This document shows, piece by piece, positions 12,477 through 27,400 of a DNA stretch of 64,000 bases (within the stretch, counting starts at the first letter, position 1; the number at the start of each line of letters is the position of its first letter). The DNA lies in contig CM049309.1 of the NCBI GenBank assembly GCA_026874595.1, positions 432,501 to 496,500 of the forward strand, given 5' to 3'. The notes under the pieces were generated by a model. The model had not been told where the DNA came from. It ran no database searches and saw only the letters and a list, made by a program, of their open reading frames with translations. Source of the stretch: Sipunculus nudus. Taxonomy: Eukaryota; Annelida; Sipuncula; Golfingiida; Sipunculidae. Both the position numbers and the translations under genes were made by a program.

Positions 12477-15400
12477 CTGAGACACAACATTTAATAATTT
12501 AATTACAGGTAAGTCAATCAGGACCAGCAGGTATCTGCTGATATATTAATAATATAAAAAGCTTATTCAATACTGAATATTTTAAGGGTAAAAATAAGTG
12601 CCATAATTAACTGTTAGTCCATTTTTATTCTAACAGTTCATTAATAATTCAGGATTTAACTTTAAAAGTTTTATTCCTACAATTTTTACATATTTTAGTT
12701 TATATTTAGAATGATATGGCACTGCATTTAAAACTTTTATGTTAAAGACATAGACCTGGACTTTAAAAGATATGACCTTAACAAGGAAACCTCTTATCCT
12801 TCAAAGTTTTTTAACCTTTTGAAATTCTTTTTATCACATCAAAGATTATTATATGATTTTATAGATATAATATAGATATTATAGGCACATGTGGAGTAAG
12901 TGATTTTACCTCAATTTAATCCAGATTCATGAATTCTATTCCGTTTTTTAATTTGAATAAGTTTACCATTTGGTTATCCTTTATTCAGTTTCACAATATG
13001 TTATACAAGGAGACTGACTGGTTTTGGTATTATGAAGTTTATACATAACATTTTTCCTGACCTTGTGACCTTATGGTGGTTGTGGGCATGGCCATGACCT
13101 CTGGCTGATAGCTGGCAGGTAAAGGTCGAAGGGCAATATGTGCATACAAGGTCATATTGGACCACAGGTATAGCCCAAGGTCATCAACATGTGTCGTGGC
13201 CAAAAAGTCTCCCGTTGGTGACAACGCCAGTGACGTCACGGCAGCATCCGTCAAAAAGCAGTCTATCAATCTGAAATAAAATAAAAAGTCTTATAACAGT
13301 TGCACTGATCTGTATTCTTAAAATGGAAACACTGACAGGTCAGGCAGGGTCCTTCAAGACCCTTGACTTTCCAAAATCATTAGGGTCTTCCTAGTTTTCC
13401 CTTAGAGCTATAAAAGACAAACTTTTAATTCAGTTCAAAAACCTTGACCTGTGATGCTGAACTTTGACCCTACAGTCAGGAGCATTCATCTAAGACTGAA
13501 ACAATTTGTGAATACCATTGATTTGGGATCATGATCTACCTTGACCCTGGTGATGAGTCTAATATATGCATAGTTTAAATCTATACTGGAGCTATTATCC
13601 AGGAACAGAAAGATTCACAGACTGATGGACAGTGAGATTACTCATTAAGTCACTCACCTTTTGGTGTGGTATAACAAAATCTCATATTAATTCATGTCAT
13701 ACAGAACAAGTGGCCCACAGGGCATGACTATGAGCTGATATTATAACAGGGTGAAAAAAATTCTGATATGGAAACTTGAACAATGCGTTGAATGATTTCT
13801 GCTATGGAGTACCCATATTCATGCTTATGCCTATATATCTTAGAAAATAAGTTACAGTGACCTTATTTAGGGTTTCCAAGAAGATTTTATCAGTAACTCC
13901 TACGATTTTTGTCCATCTGACTTATAGGGTGTTCAATCATGTTCTTTCACATAGCTCACAGTTCATAGGTCACAGTGACCATATTTAGGATTTCCAAGAA
14001 GATTTTAAAAGGACTTCCCTGGATCTTAATTAAATCATAAGTTTATAGGTCCAACTGCTATAATATGTGCCTGTCTGTAAAACAGACTGCTAAAATCATG
14101 TCTCTTAACATAGCTGGCAGAATATATGTCACTGTGACAATATTTACTATTTACAAGCATTGACCTCCCTGAATCTTAATCAGATTACAAGTTTCTTTCT
14201 CACAAATTGTGAAGGTCTGGTTATAGGTTATAGGGTACTCAAATCATATTCTTTCACAAAATGTAGGTCAGTGACCTTATTTTGGATGTCCAAGAGGAAA
14301 CAATGGAACAAGCTATACATGGTGCACAGTTAATGGAAGAGCCACACCCGTGTTACAATGACCTCCATTTTGAATTAAGTGAGATATTTCTATATGCACC
14401 AACTAAGATCTGCTTGTATCTCACAGGTTATAGGTCATCATGACCTAATGTCAGATGTTGAAGGAGATTTGCCCAGGAGTCCCTTAATATTATATTAGAT
14501 GATTCTAGGTCTATACCAGGTCGAAAACGCTTGAATACGCTGTGTCAAGCTGAATCAGTAAAAAGTCGGACGGAATGTGTCATGAAAATGAATTGCCCAG
14601 TGCCGTTATATGTACCAACCCCTGTATTTGGATGGTACCAATATTACCAGTTGTACGCTTAGCACAGTTAATGGAAGAGCCACTTGGCCCCTTGTGTTGT
14701 TTATGCCAAGTCGGAAACGCTTGAATACGCAGTGTGAAGCTAAATCAGTTTAAAGACGAAAGGAAAGTGTGATAAAAATTAATTACACTGCGCCGTTATA
14801 AGTACCAACCCCATAATATGTAGGAAACAATGGAACAAGCTATACATGGTGCACAGTTAATGGAAGAGCCACACCCGTGTTCAGATGGAAACAATGAAAC
14901 CAATTGCAAGCAGTGTAAAATGGAACAGCGACATTTAACACCAGGGTATCTGGTTTTGAGAGGCCCGGGCAGACAGATTCTTGTGGACAGCTGTAAAATT
15001 TCTTGCTATGATTCCCCGTAATTTCTTATATGGTGTGTGATTGTGAAAATTGCGTGTGTCCCTTGTCCCTACAGCATCCGTGTACTGGCGATGTTTTCAA
15101 TTGTGTTCAAAAGTAGTGACTGGTGAGTTTATTGTTTCAATGTGTTCTTTTTTAAGTTATGTACGACAAGCCTGATAATGAATTTTTTAATAAAGGCCGG
15201 CATTGTATAGAGTATATTCTCCACACAGTGTGACATCAGTAGCTGAGGGAGTACATTCTGCACACGGTGTGACATCAGTAGCTGAGGGAGTACATTCTGC
15301 ACATTGTGTGACATGAGTAGCTGAGGGAGTGCATTCTGCACACAGTGTGACATCAGTAGCTGAGGGAGTGCATTCTGCACACAGTGTGACATCAGTAGCT

Positions 15401-18400
15401 GAGGGAGTGCATTCTGCACACAGTGTGACATCAATAGCTGAGGGAGTGCATTCTGCACACAGTGTGACATCAGTAGCTGAGGGAGTGCATTCTGCACACA
15501 GTGTGACATCAATAGCTGAGGGAGTGCATTCTGCACACAGTGTGACATCAATAGCTGAGGGAGTACATTCTGCACACAGTGTGACATCAGTAGCTAAGGG
15601 AGTGCATTCTGCACACAGTGTGACATCAATAGCTGAGGGAGTGCATTCTGCACACAGTATAACATCAGAAGCTGAGGGAATGCATTCTGCACACAGTGTG
15701 ACATCAATAGCTGAGGGAGTGCATTCTGCACACAGTGTGACATCAGTAGCTAAGGGAGTGCATTCTGCACACAGTGTGACATCAGTAGCTAAGGGAGTGC
15801 ATTCTGCACACAGTGTGACATCAATAGCATAGGGAGTGCATTCTGCACACAGTGTGACATCAGTAGCTGAGGGAGTGCATTCTGCACACAGTGTGACATC
15901 AGTAGCTGAGGGAGTGCATTCTGCACACAGAGTGACATCAGTAGCTGAGGGAGTGCATTCTGCACAAAGTGTGAAATCAATAGCTGAGGGAGTGCATTCT
16001 GCACAGTGTGACATCAGTAGCTGAGGGAGTGCATTCTGCACACAGTGTGACATCAATAGCTGAGGGAGTGCATTCTGCACACAGTGTGAGATCAGTAGCT
16101 GAGGGAGTGCATTCTGCACACAGTGTGACATCAGTAGCTGAGGGAGTGCATTCTGCACACAGTGTGACATCAGTAGCTGAGGGAGTGCATTCTGCACACA
16201 GTGTGACATCATTAGCTGAGGGAGTGCATTCTGCACACAGTGTGACATGAGTAGCTGAGGGAGTACATTCTGCACACAGTGTGACATCAGTAGCTGAAGG
16301 AGTGCATTCTGCACACAGTGTGACATCAGTAGCTGAGGGAGTGCATTTTGCACACAGTGTGACATCAGTAGCTGAGGGAGTGCATTCTGCACACAGTGTG
16401 ACATCAGTAGCTGAGGGAGTGCATTCTGCACACAGTGTGACATCAGAAGTTGAGGGAGTGTATTCTGCACACAGTGTGACATCAGTAGTTGAGAGAGTGC
16501 ATTCTGCACACAGTGTGACATCAGAAGTTGAGGGAGTGCATTCTGCACAAAGTGTGACATCAGTAGCTGAGGGAGTGCATTCTGCACACAGTGTGACATC
16601 AGTAGCTGAGGGAGTGCATTCTGCACACAGTGTGACATCAGTAGCTGAGGGAGTGCATTCTGCACACAGTGTGACATCAGTAGCTGAGGGAGTGCATTCT
16701 GCACACAGTGTGACATCAGTAGCTGAGGGAGTGCATTCTGCACACAGTGTGACATCAATAGCTGAGGGAGTGCATTCTGCACACAGTGTGACATCAATAG
16801 CTGAGGGAGTGCATTCTGCACACAGTGTGACATCAGTAGCTGAGGGAGTGCATTCTGCACACAGTGTGACATCAGTAGCTGAGGGAGCGCATTCTGCACA
16901 CAGTGTGAAATCAATAGCTGAGGGAGTGCATTCTGCACACAGTGTGACATCAGTAGCTGAGGGAGTGCATTCTGCACACAGTGTGACATCAATAGCTGAG
17001 GGAGTGCATTCTGCACACAGTGTGACATCAATAGCTGAGGGAGTGCATTCTGCACAGTGTGACATCAGTAGCTGAGGGAGTGCATTCTGCACACAGTGTG
17101 ACATCAGTAGCTGAGGGAGTGCATTCTGCACACAGTGTGAAATCAATAGCTGAGGGAGTGCATTCTGCACAGTGTGACATCAGTACCTGAGGGAGTGCAT
17201 TCTGCACACAGTGTGACATCAATAGCTGAGGGAGTGCATTCTGCACACACTGTGACATCAGTAGCTGAGGGAGTGCATTCTGCACACAGTGTGACATCAG
17301 TAGCTGAGGGATTGCATTCTGCACACAGTGTGACATCAGTAGCTGAGGGAGTGCATTCTGCACACAGTGTGACATCAGTAGCTGAGGGAGTGCATTCTGC
17401 ACACAGTGTGACATCAGTAGTTGAGGGAGTGTATTCTGCACACAGTGTGACATCAGTAGTTGAGGGAGTGCATTCTGCACACAGTGTGACATCAGTAGCT
17501 GAGGGAGTGCATTCTGCACACAGTGTGACATCAGTAGCGGAGGGAGTGCATTCTGCACACAGTGTGACATCAGTAGCGGAGGGAGTGCATTCTGCACAAA
17601 GTGTAATATTAGCAGCTGAGGGAGTATATTTTCCACACAGTCAGATATCAGAAGCTGCGGGACTATATTCTTCACAGTCAGACATCAGTAGCTAAGGAGT
17701 ACATTCTCCACACAGTTTGCCAGTTTCACCTACCTTCCTGTTGGGAGGTCCCAGGTCCTTAAAGATGAGTCCATGGAGGATGTGATCAACCAACGAGAGT
17801 CTGGCGTGAAAGTCTGAAACAAATTATATTTGAACTAGAAAGCATGTAGAGAGCACATATTTCCACCACTTGATCAAGATTTAATTGATCATTTATCTTT
17901 AATCAATACTTGCTCAACCTTGGCCCAGCCCATCCACAAAATTTAATTGCAATTCAGGGGTGGCTTTTGGAGTTACTCTGGACAGGCGAACAGAAAACAT
18001 ACAAAATTTATGGGTAAGGCCCGATCCACACCAAGATCTGGCCTTAAATTAAATCAATTTACAACAAAATTCAGTGATCATTCCTTACTGGGGCTTAAAC
18101 TTGAATAAAGAAGTTAAAGGGACCTCTGATATCTGAGGTCTAATAGATAGAGATGAGTCATTGGCCCTTTCACAATAAGAAGCCAAAAATTGTGGACCCA
18201 CATCACACAGGCTGTCCGTTTAATTTACATCCATAAATTGATAACAAATGGGGCCCAAAAATTGCCAAAAGAGGTACAAATTAAACATCTTGGGGGTAAA
18301 TCAGACAGACCTGAGTTTAACAAATGACAAAAGATTCTTCATATGATCTCACCACCAACAACTGTGTAACCTTTCACGAGTTGTTGGTGGTGAAATCACA

Positions 18401-21400
18401 CAAGTTCTACAAATTGTACCTACAGTACTCAGAGTAAGCCAGAAATAACATAAGTTCTACAAATTATACCTACAGTATTCAGAGTAAGCCAGAAATCACA
18501 CAAGTTCTACAAATTGTACCTACAGTACTCAGAGTAAGCAAGAAATAACCTAAGTTCTACAAATTATACCTACAGTACTCAGAATAACCCAGAAATCACG
18601 TAAGTTCTACAAATTATACCTACAGTACTCAGAATAACCCAGAAATCATGTAAGTTCTACAAATTATACCTACAGTACTCAGAATAACCCAGAAATCACC
18701 TAAGTTCTACAAATTATACCTACAGTACTCAGAGTAAGCCAGAAATCACCTAAGTTCTACAATTATACCTACAGTATTCAGAGTAAGCCAGTTATCACCC
18801 AAGGTCCACAAATTATACCTACAGTACTCACCGTAAGCCAGAAATCATGTTAGTTCTACAAATTATACCTACAGTATTCAGAGTAAGCCAGAAATCACCT
18901 AAGTTCTACTAATTTTACCTACAGTATTCAGAGTAAGCCAGAAATCACCTAAGGTCCGCAAATTATACCTACAGTACTCACCGTAAGCCAGAAATCATGT
19001 TAGTTCTACAAATTATACCTACAGTATTCAGAGTAAGCCAGAAATCACCTAAGTTCTACAAATTATACCTACAGTATTCAGAGTAAGCCAAAAAAACATG
19101 TTAGTTCTACAAATTATACCTACCGTACTCAGAGTAAGAAAGAAATCATGCAAGTTCTACAAATTATACCTGCATTACTCAGAGTAACCCAGAAATCATG
19201 AAAGTTCTACAAATTATACCTACAATACTCAGAGTAAGCCAGAAATCATGTAACTTCTACAAATTTTACCTACAGTACTCAGGAGTAAGCCTAAGTTCTA
19301 CTATTTTACATACAGTACTCAGAGTAAGCCAGTAGTCACCCAAATACTACAAATTATAACTACAGTACTCAGAATAAGCCAGAAATCATGCAAGTTCTAC
19401 AAACAGCAAGCTTTAAAGCTAAACTGAAGCAAGCCAATTTGATCCACTGCACAGGGAGATGTGGGAATCTGACAATGGCTCATGTCAGAGTTTTATAATA
19501 ATCAGGTTTTTATAGTAGAGTAGGGCTTGCCAGGGACATGTTAATATTTGTTATTAGCAAAAGTTCAGAAATTGACTATCAATAAAATCTACTATCAGGA
19601 GAAATGTTAATATTCAGCTAGGGTTCAACCAGCAATTATCAATAAATGTTGATTTTTATATGACAAGCCTATAAATCTATTGAAACAATTGTGTCTGGCA
19701 GCAAAGAAGCCATAGTTAAACAAAACAGCTATCCTGAAGATTCTGGATGAGGCCATGACAGGCTGGAGGCTTTAACTATACTTTGCCTTGAAATCCATTC
19801 ATAAGCTCTCAAAATCTTTGTTAATTGTTAAGATATTCATTTAGCACATCACAAAGATTGCATTTTTTATAACATCGACTCTACACCATTGATAATCATA
19901 TCAATTATTTTTAAGGTCACAAATAAATGAAAATCTTATGTTATCTTGAAAAAGCCATCAATATTTGCTTTGTCCTCAAGGCTGTATAGATCTCTGTATC
20001 AATATAGCAACATACTGTGACAGCGCTCCTATTGGAACTATGAAAATATTCTATTTGCTGGGAAATAAGAGTGACTGCATGATGAAAACAATTATTATGT
20101 GATTCATCGTTAATCAATTTAGAAATTTCAAAATAGTAAAATGAGTACAAAGTTGTGTAATATACCAGGCTGATTTCAAACATATTAATTAAAGCAAGGT
20201 TTTTTTTCCCTTATAATATGTGGGGTCAAGTAAAATCTTTGGGGGTTCTGTTGATTTTCTGCTTTGTCAGAGCCTGTCTGGTAGAAAAATTGGCAAATTT
20301 TAAAGCCGTGATTGGCCATGCACAAATAAACTGGGTTAAATGTGGTTCTGGCCATTAAAAAATTGTATTATCAGATATAACTATCTACGAACATCTTATG
20401 TGAGTTTTTGCTGATAGATGTCAGAAGAGTGGAAATAGCCAATTCTGAAAAAAAAGTAGCCAGAAAATTGTCATTATGGTACCAAAATAAAGCAAAGCAG
20501 AAAAATTTGCCCACATTTTCAAAATGAAGTTGGTTACCTCAGCAGGTAGTAACAAGACATATCACACCTACCATGTCTGTTATACTGTTGCTATGACCAC
20601 TGAAGTTACGGACGACCTTCCTGGTGTCAATGTCAAGCAGGACGATGTTGAAGTCATCCAATGCCACTGCCAGCATGGAACTACAAGTTTTTAAAATTTG
20701 TTTCATTTATTTATTGCATAAATGCATGTAAGCACCTTCAACAGAAAATTTCTAACTCTGAATATATGAAATGTGATATGAGAGAATTAAAGAAAAAAAT
20801 TAACTAGAGTTATAAAAATACTTAAAATGATATGAGAAAAATATTGGCTGGTTCCAAACTCTTAATGTTTTCATCACATGTACATATGTATGAAATATGA
20901 TAGCAAGCTTCATACATGTCTTCAGTAAAGTTAAGACCTATGGCCTAAGTTCTGTATCTTCTTTATTATCATTTTTTTCAGAGATCAGAAACTGCACAGC
21001 AATACTTTGCTAAAAAATGCATGTTATGAATGTTTTAAAACTCTCCTGGACTCATTATATTCTAAACAGATATTCATGAAGAGCCTGAATTCTTTAGAGT
21101 AAGCATGGCTTCAAAGAGAAGAAAATTATTCAAAAGTACTAACACTTGGAAAAATCATGAAAGAGTATACAATGTCATTAGTGTCTTCTGGAAAAAGAAG
21201 TATCAAGGAATAAAATATATAAAAGTGGCAGCACTGACAAGGCTTGAACTTTAAACATCAGGTCATACAAAAACATTACTTATTCTTTGGACTATGAGAC
21301 CAAAAATATGGAACAAAAGGGCGACTTTTCTGATGAAAATATATGAACTTTAGCCAATTTAATATAACTATAAAAAACTGTGCTTCTTTTACTTTAATGT

Positions 21401-24400
21401 GGATCTGAACAACACAAATTATGTTTTATTAATTACCTTATAAACACATAAAAATTTGATTGCTAAATGCAATTAGCAGCATTTCAAAGGACTCAGTAAT
21501 AACTTAAAATGATTCTTGTCAACAGCAATTCTGTAAAAAAATTTTTTTCCTATGCAGTGTGTGTTAGGGCTTAGAGAGAGAGAGAGGGGAAGGAGAATAA
21601 AGCAAGACAGACAAGAAGGGATAAATAAAAGAAATTTCTCTCATTGTGTATTACTTTTTTTATTAATATATTGTACTTCTAACCTCTCCCTGTGGAGTGT
21701 GAATGAGCCGACTTGGGAATCCATCCTGACAGTTGCCAGCAGTTGTTTGGCTTTGAATCTCCAGAATCTGACACGGCTGTCAGCGCCACCTGTGATTGTT
21801 AACTGGTTTAAACCATCAACCTTCACTGCTCGCACTGGACCCTTATGAGCTACAACAAATTTTATAGTAACTATAATCAGACTTCCTTTGTTGTCAAAAT
21901 AGAAGCTGAATCATTTTAAACTATATTGTGTTCAATGACAACCTGTCCAATGTTTGGAGAATTTTTTTTTCTCAACTGCATGTTCCTTAAAACAATTGAC
22001 CCTTTGGTCATGTGACAACACTATCATACATCACGATCATACCTCACAAAGTATTTTAGAAACACAACAAGGGCCAGGAGTTATGAGATAAAGGGTAAAA
22101 AGTTTTCATCCCATATATAAACATGTGAAATCAGAAAATTTCCCAATCAGCAAAATTTAAAGTCTTGTGAAAACATCAATCTGTAAACAATTCCATTCAA
22201 TACAGTATTCCAGGAATTCTTGTGCATGCTTTGAAGACTAAAGTGTTCTTATTTACTGACTTTTCTGAAGAATAGTGGAAAATGCTCAGATCATAGACAT
22301 AAGTGCAATTTCACCTGCAGATTCTTATCAAATGCCTGTCATGTCTGCAATTTTGGAAAGAAAGCCACAAAAGTTTTTTTTTTTTTTGTAGATATTTGGT
22401 AATAAGGAAGGGGACAGACAGAGACAGACAGAAGGAAGGATGATCAGACAGATGCAGACCATTTCAGTAGTCATGATTCCAATGGCGGACCATTAATAAA
22501 ATCAACAACCGAGGGATTTCCAAAGAATCTCATTGAGCACAGTCAAAGTCAAGGTCATATGCACAAACAAAATCATTTAAATTTGCTGATTGGTTATTCA
22601 ATGTCATAAATATTCTTACCAAGGGACCCATGGGTCATGACGCTCAGCTGAATCTGCCTATGACATATATTTATCAAATTCTTGCACACAGAAAAGGCAA
22701 CAGTTATTTTATATTGTTGCACTTGTAGTCTTAATGCTACAGCAATTTGGCTATATAATTAGTAGGTCTGTCCTGTATGTATAGTTAACCTCTTTTATTT
22801 CCAAATACATGTGATGTTGTTTGTGCTCTTAAAGTGATTATTCTTGCACCATAAAGAGATTTTTTTTCCCCTGTAGACAGAAAAAAGCTCTGAATCCTGT
22901 TAAAAATACTGTTTTATCTGGCTAATATGATAAGATTTGATTGAATGTATGCCAATTGTTTTATTCATAGGTCCAACATTTTCAAATCCTGATAGTCTAA
23001 AACATTGCTCAGTTGACATATGGCTCACCTGAGCTATAGACATATCCCAAAGTGGATTTGGAAAGTCATGAGTGACACCAGACATGGGGTGTTATTCATA
23101 CAGGAATGTCTCTGAGACACCATATCAACCTGCCACGGGACCGAGTACAACCCAGAGTTTGGTAAAATATAAAAGTTGGTTTTTATGACTCATTAGGCCT
23201 TCAGTCTCTGAACCATTTCAGAGTCAAACTGTGTGATCTTTTTTTGTCTAACAGAATAGTTGCCAAATTTCACTGGGTATGTCTTTGTTAAAATTGTGAT
23301 AATACACAACTTTTGCACATCCGCAGCAAAGTCAGCCTGGGTACTTACTGTAGAGCCTAGGTATTTACAATAGGGTCTGAGTATTTACTGTAGGGCCTAG
23401 GAATTTACTGTAGAGCCTGAATATTTACTGTGAGGCCTGGGTACTTACTGTAGAGCCTTGGTATTTACAATAGAGCTGGGTATTTACTTTAGAGCCTGGG
23501 TATTTAATGTAAAGCCTAGGTATTTACAAGAGAGCCTAGGTATTTACTATACAGTCTGGGTATTTACTGTAGGGCCTTGGTATTTACTATAGAGCCTGGG
23601 TATTTACTATAGAGCCTGGGTATTTACTATAAAGTTTGGGTATTTACTTTAGGGCCTGGGTATTTACTGTAGGGTCTGGGTATTTAATATAGAAACTAGG
23701 TATTTACTGTGAACCCTGGGTATTTACTTTAGAGCCTGGGTGTTTACTGTAGGGCCTATGTATTAACTGTAAGGTCTAGGTATTCACTACAGAGCCTAGG
23801 TATTTACTTAAAGACCTGTGTATATACTGTAAGGTCTTGTTATTTACAATTTACTTTAAGGTCTAGGTATTTACTATAGAGCCTGGGTATTCACTGTAGA
23901 GCCTGGGTATTTACAAGAGAGCCTGGGTATTTACAATAGGGTCTGAGTATTTACTGTAGGGCCTGGGTATTTACTGTAGAGCCTGGGTATTTACTGTAGA
24001 GCCTGGGTACTTATTGTACAGCCTGGGTATTTAAAATAGAGCATGGGTATTTACTGTAGAGCCTGGGTATTTACTGTAAAGCCTGGGTATTCACAAGAGA
24101 GCCTGGGTATTAACTGTAGAGCCTGTATATTTACTGTCGAGCCTTATTATTTACTATAGAGCCTGGGTATTTACTACAGAGCTTGGGTATTTACTATAGA
24201 GCCTGGGTATTTTCTGTAGAGCCTGGGTATTTACTATAGAGCCTGGGTATTTACTATAGAGCCTGGGTATTTACTATAGAGCCTGGGTATTTACTATAGA
24301 CCCTGGGTATATACCATAGAGCTTGGGTATTTACTGGAGTTTGGGTATTTACTTTAGGGCCTTGGTATTTACTGTAGAGCCTGGGTATTTACTTTAGAGC

Positions 24401-27400
24401 CTGGGTATTTACTATAAAGCCTAGGTATTTACTGTGAAGCCTTGGTATTCACTTTAGTGCCTTGGTATTTACTACAGAGCCCAGGTATTTACTGTGGAGC
24501 CTGGGTATTTACTTTAGAGACAGGGTACTTACTTTAGAGCATGGGTATTTACAATAGAGCCTGGGTATTTACTGTAGAGCTTGGTTATTTACTGTGAAGC
24601 CTGGGTATTAACAATAGAGCCTGGGTATTTACTGTAGAGCCTGGGTATTTACCTGCTGGTGATCCGTATGTCCCTCGGTGAAGGCCAGACTGAATATTGT
24701 AAACATCTGCATGTCCTGAGCTGTACCCAACAACAGCAAAGTTCCCACAACTGGTTACATCTACACTCTGAAATAAATTGAAAACTTATAATATAACACA
24801 GTTATGTTTCTTCCCCACATTGAAAATTTATAATAAAATACACATATACTTTTCTTTTCCACACTGACAATTTATAATATAATACAGAGATACTTTTCTC
24901 CTCCACATTGACCATGTATAATATGATATAGTTACTTTTCTTCTCCACATTGACAATTAATAATATAATACAGAGTTATTTTTCTTCTTCACATTAACCA
25001 TTTATAATATTATACAGTTACATTTGTTCTCAACAACGGTTTACCTACTTATGCTCACCATTGTCTCTCTAAACTTATTACGCACATCTCACATCCCTAC
25101 AGAATTTTCATTTTCTTTTAAGATTGTTTATTAAAAGTATGTCATGACATAGCCATTCTTTTTTTCTTGGAGCAACATGCAGGACATTGATTCATTTAGT
25201 AATCACTGACCCCTCGTTATCCTTTTATCACTTATAAACTTCACAAAGAGTAATAAGTTTTCTCAAAGAATCATTGTGAAACACAGGCCTTGCTTTGGAA
25301 TATCCTTGGATATTGCTGGTACAGTGAAACCCCTCTACAGCAGACAGTCATGGGACTGTGCAATTTGTCCATACAACTGTGGTGTCCATCCCAGGGTGTC
25401 TATCCAGCAGTCTTGATCCAAGGTCTAGGTACAGGGCACATACATCCATGTATCACCAAGCAGTCCTGATCCAAGATCCAGGTGCGGGGCACATACATCC
25501 ATGTTTCACCCAGCAGTCCTAATCCAAGATCCAGGTGCGGGGCACATACATCCATGTTTCACCCAGCAGTCCTGATCCAAGATCCAGGTGCGGGGCACAT
25601 ACATCCATGTTTCACCCAGCAGTCCTGATCCAAGATCCAGGTGTGGGGCACATACATCCATGTTTCACCCAGCAGTCCTGATCAAAGATCCAGGTGCGGG
25701 GCACATACATCCATGTATCACCCAGCAGTCCTGATCCAAGATCCAGGTGCGGGGCACATACATCCATGTATCCCCCTGCAGCCCTGATCCAAGATCCACA
25801 TACATCCCTGTATTAATCAGCAGCCCTGATCCAAGATCGAGGTGCCAGACACATACATCCATGTATCCCCCTGCAGCCCTGATCCATAATCCACATACAT
25901 CCCTGTATCAATCAGCAGCCCTAATCCAAGATCGAGGTGCCAGACACATACATCCATGTATCCCCTAGCAGCCCTGATCCAAGAGCCATATACATCCCTG
26001 TATCAATCAGCAAACCCTGATCCAAGATCGAGGTGCCAGACACATACATCCATGTATCCCCCAGCAGCCCTGATCCAAGATCCACATACATCCCTGTATC
26101 AATCAGCAGCCCTGATCCAAAATTGAGGTGCCAGACACATACATCAATGTATCCCCCTGCAGCCCTGATCCAAGATCCACATACATCCCTGTATCAATTA
26201 GCAGCCCTGATCCAAGATCCACATACATCCCTGTATCAATCAGCAGCCCTGATCCAAAATTGAGGTGCCAGACACATACATCCATGTTTCCCCCAGCAGC
26301 CCTGATCCAAGATCCAGGTGCAGGGCACATACATCCATGTATCACCCAGCAGTCCTAATCCAAGATCCAGGTGCGGGGCACTTACATCCATGTATCCCCC
26401 TGCAGCCCTGATCCAAGATCCACATACATCCCTGTATCAATCAGCAACCCTGATCCAAGATCAAGGTGCCAGACACATACATCCATGTATCCCCCAGCAG
26501 CCCTGATCCAAGATCCATATACATCCCTGTATCAATCAGCAGCCCTGATCCAAAATCGAGGTGCCAGAAACATACATCCATGTATCCCCCTGCAGCCCTG
26601 ATCAAAGATCCACATACATCCCTGTATCAATCAGCAGCCCTGATCCAAGATCGAGGTGCAGGACACTTACATCCATGTATCCCCCAGCAGCCCTGATCCA
26701 AGATCCACATACATCCCTGTATCAATCAGCAGCCCTGATCCAAGATCCACATACATCCCTGTATCAACCAGCAGCCCTGATCCAAGATTGAGGTGCCAGA
26801 CACATACATCCATGTATCACCATGTCCAGCTTCCATATTGTATATTCTTTCTTTATTTACAAGGATGTTACAATTTCATTTTGGTCTTTATAATTCTTAT
26901 TTATTTGAGAATATACAGTAATTCCCAACACTCACAGAGAAGCAGGACTTATTTGTATACATATGCTATGTGTTATCTGGATATGTTTTTCTTATATTTC
27001 TGTCAAAATTCTTAATTATTCATTCTTTTTTTAATGCCCCAAAAAATAATAAAATGATTCCTGACATCTCTTATAGGTTCTTATTCTTTGTCCTTGTGAT
27101 CTTTCTTATCCTTAGTACTTGTGATCTTTCTTATTCTTAGTCTTTGTGATCTTTCTTATTCTTAGTCTTTTTTTATCTTTCTTATTCTTAGTCTTTTTGA
27201 TCTTTCTTATTCTTAGTGTTTGTGATCTTTCTTATTCTTAGTCTTTGTGATCTTTCTTATTCTTAGTTTTTTTGATCTTTCTTATTCTTAGTCTTTTTGA
27301 TCTTTCTTATTCTTAGTGTTTGTGATCTTTCTTATTCTTAGTCTATGTGATCTTTCTTATTCTTAGTCTTTTTGACCTTTCTTATTCTTAGTGTTTGTGA

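Noticed and set aside
15187-17170. Open frames of several hundred codons on both strands with 13-residue repeats
   Set aside because: They come from a 39-bp tandem repeat (a multiple of three) inside a WDR36 intron, open on both strands at once, with in-frame stops directly after the exon K donor and no splice support.
25665-27015. Overlapping Pro/Ser-rich frames (SPDPRSTYIPVS)
   Set aside because: They recur every 95 bp as the array does; no start context, splice sites or conservation.
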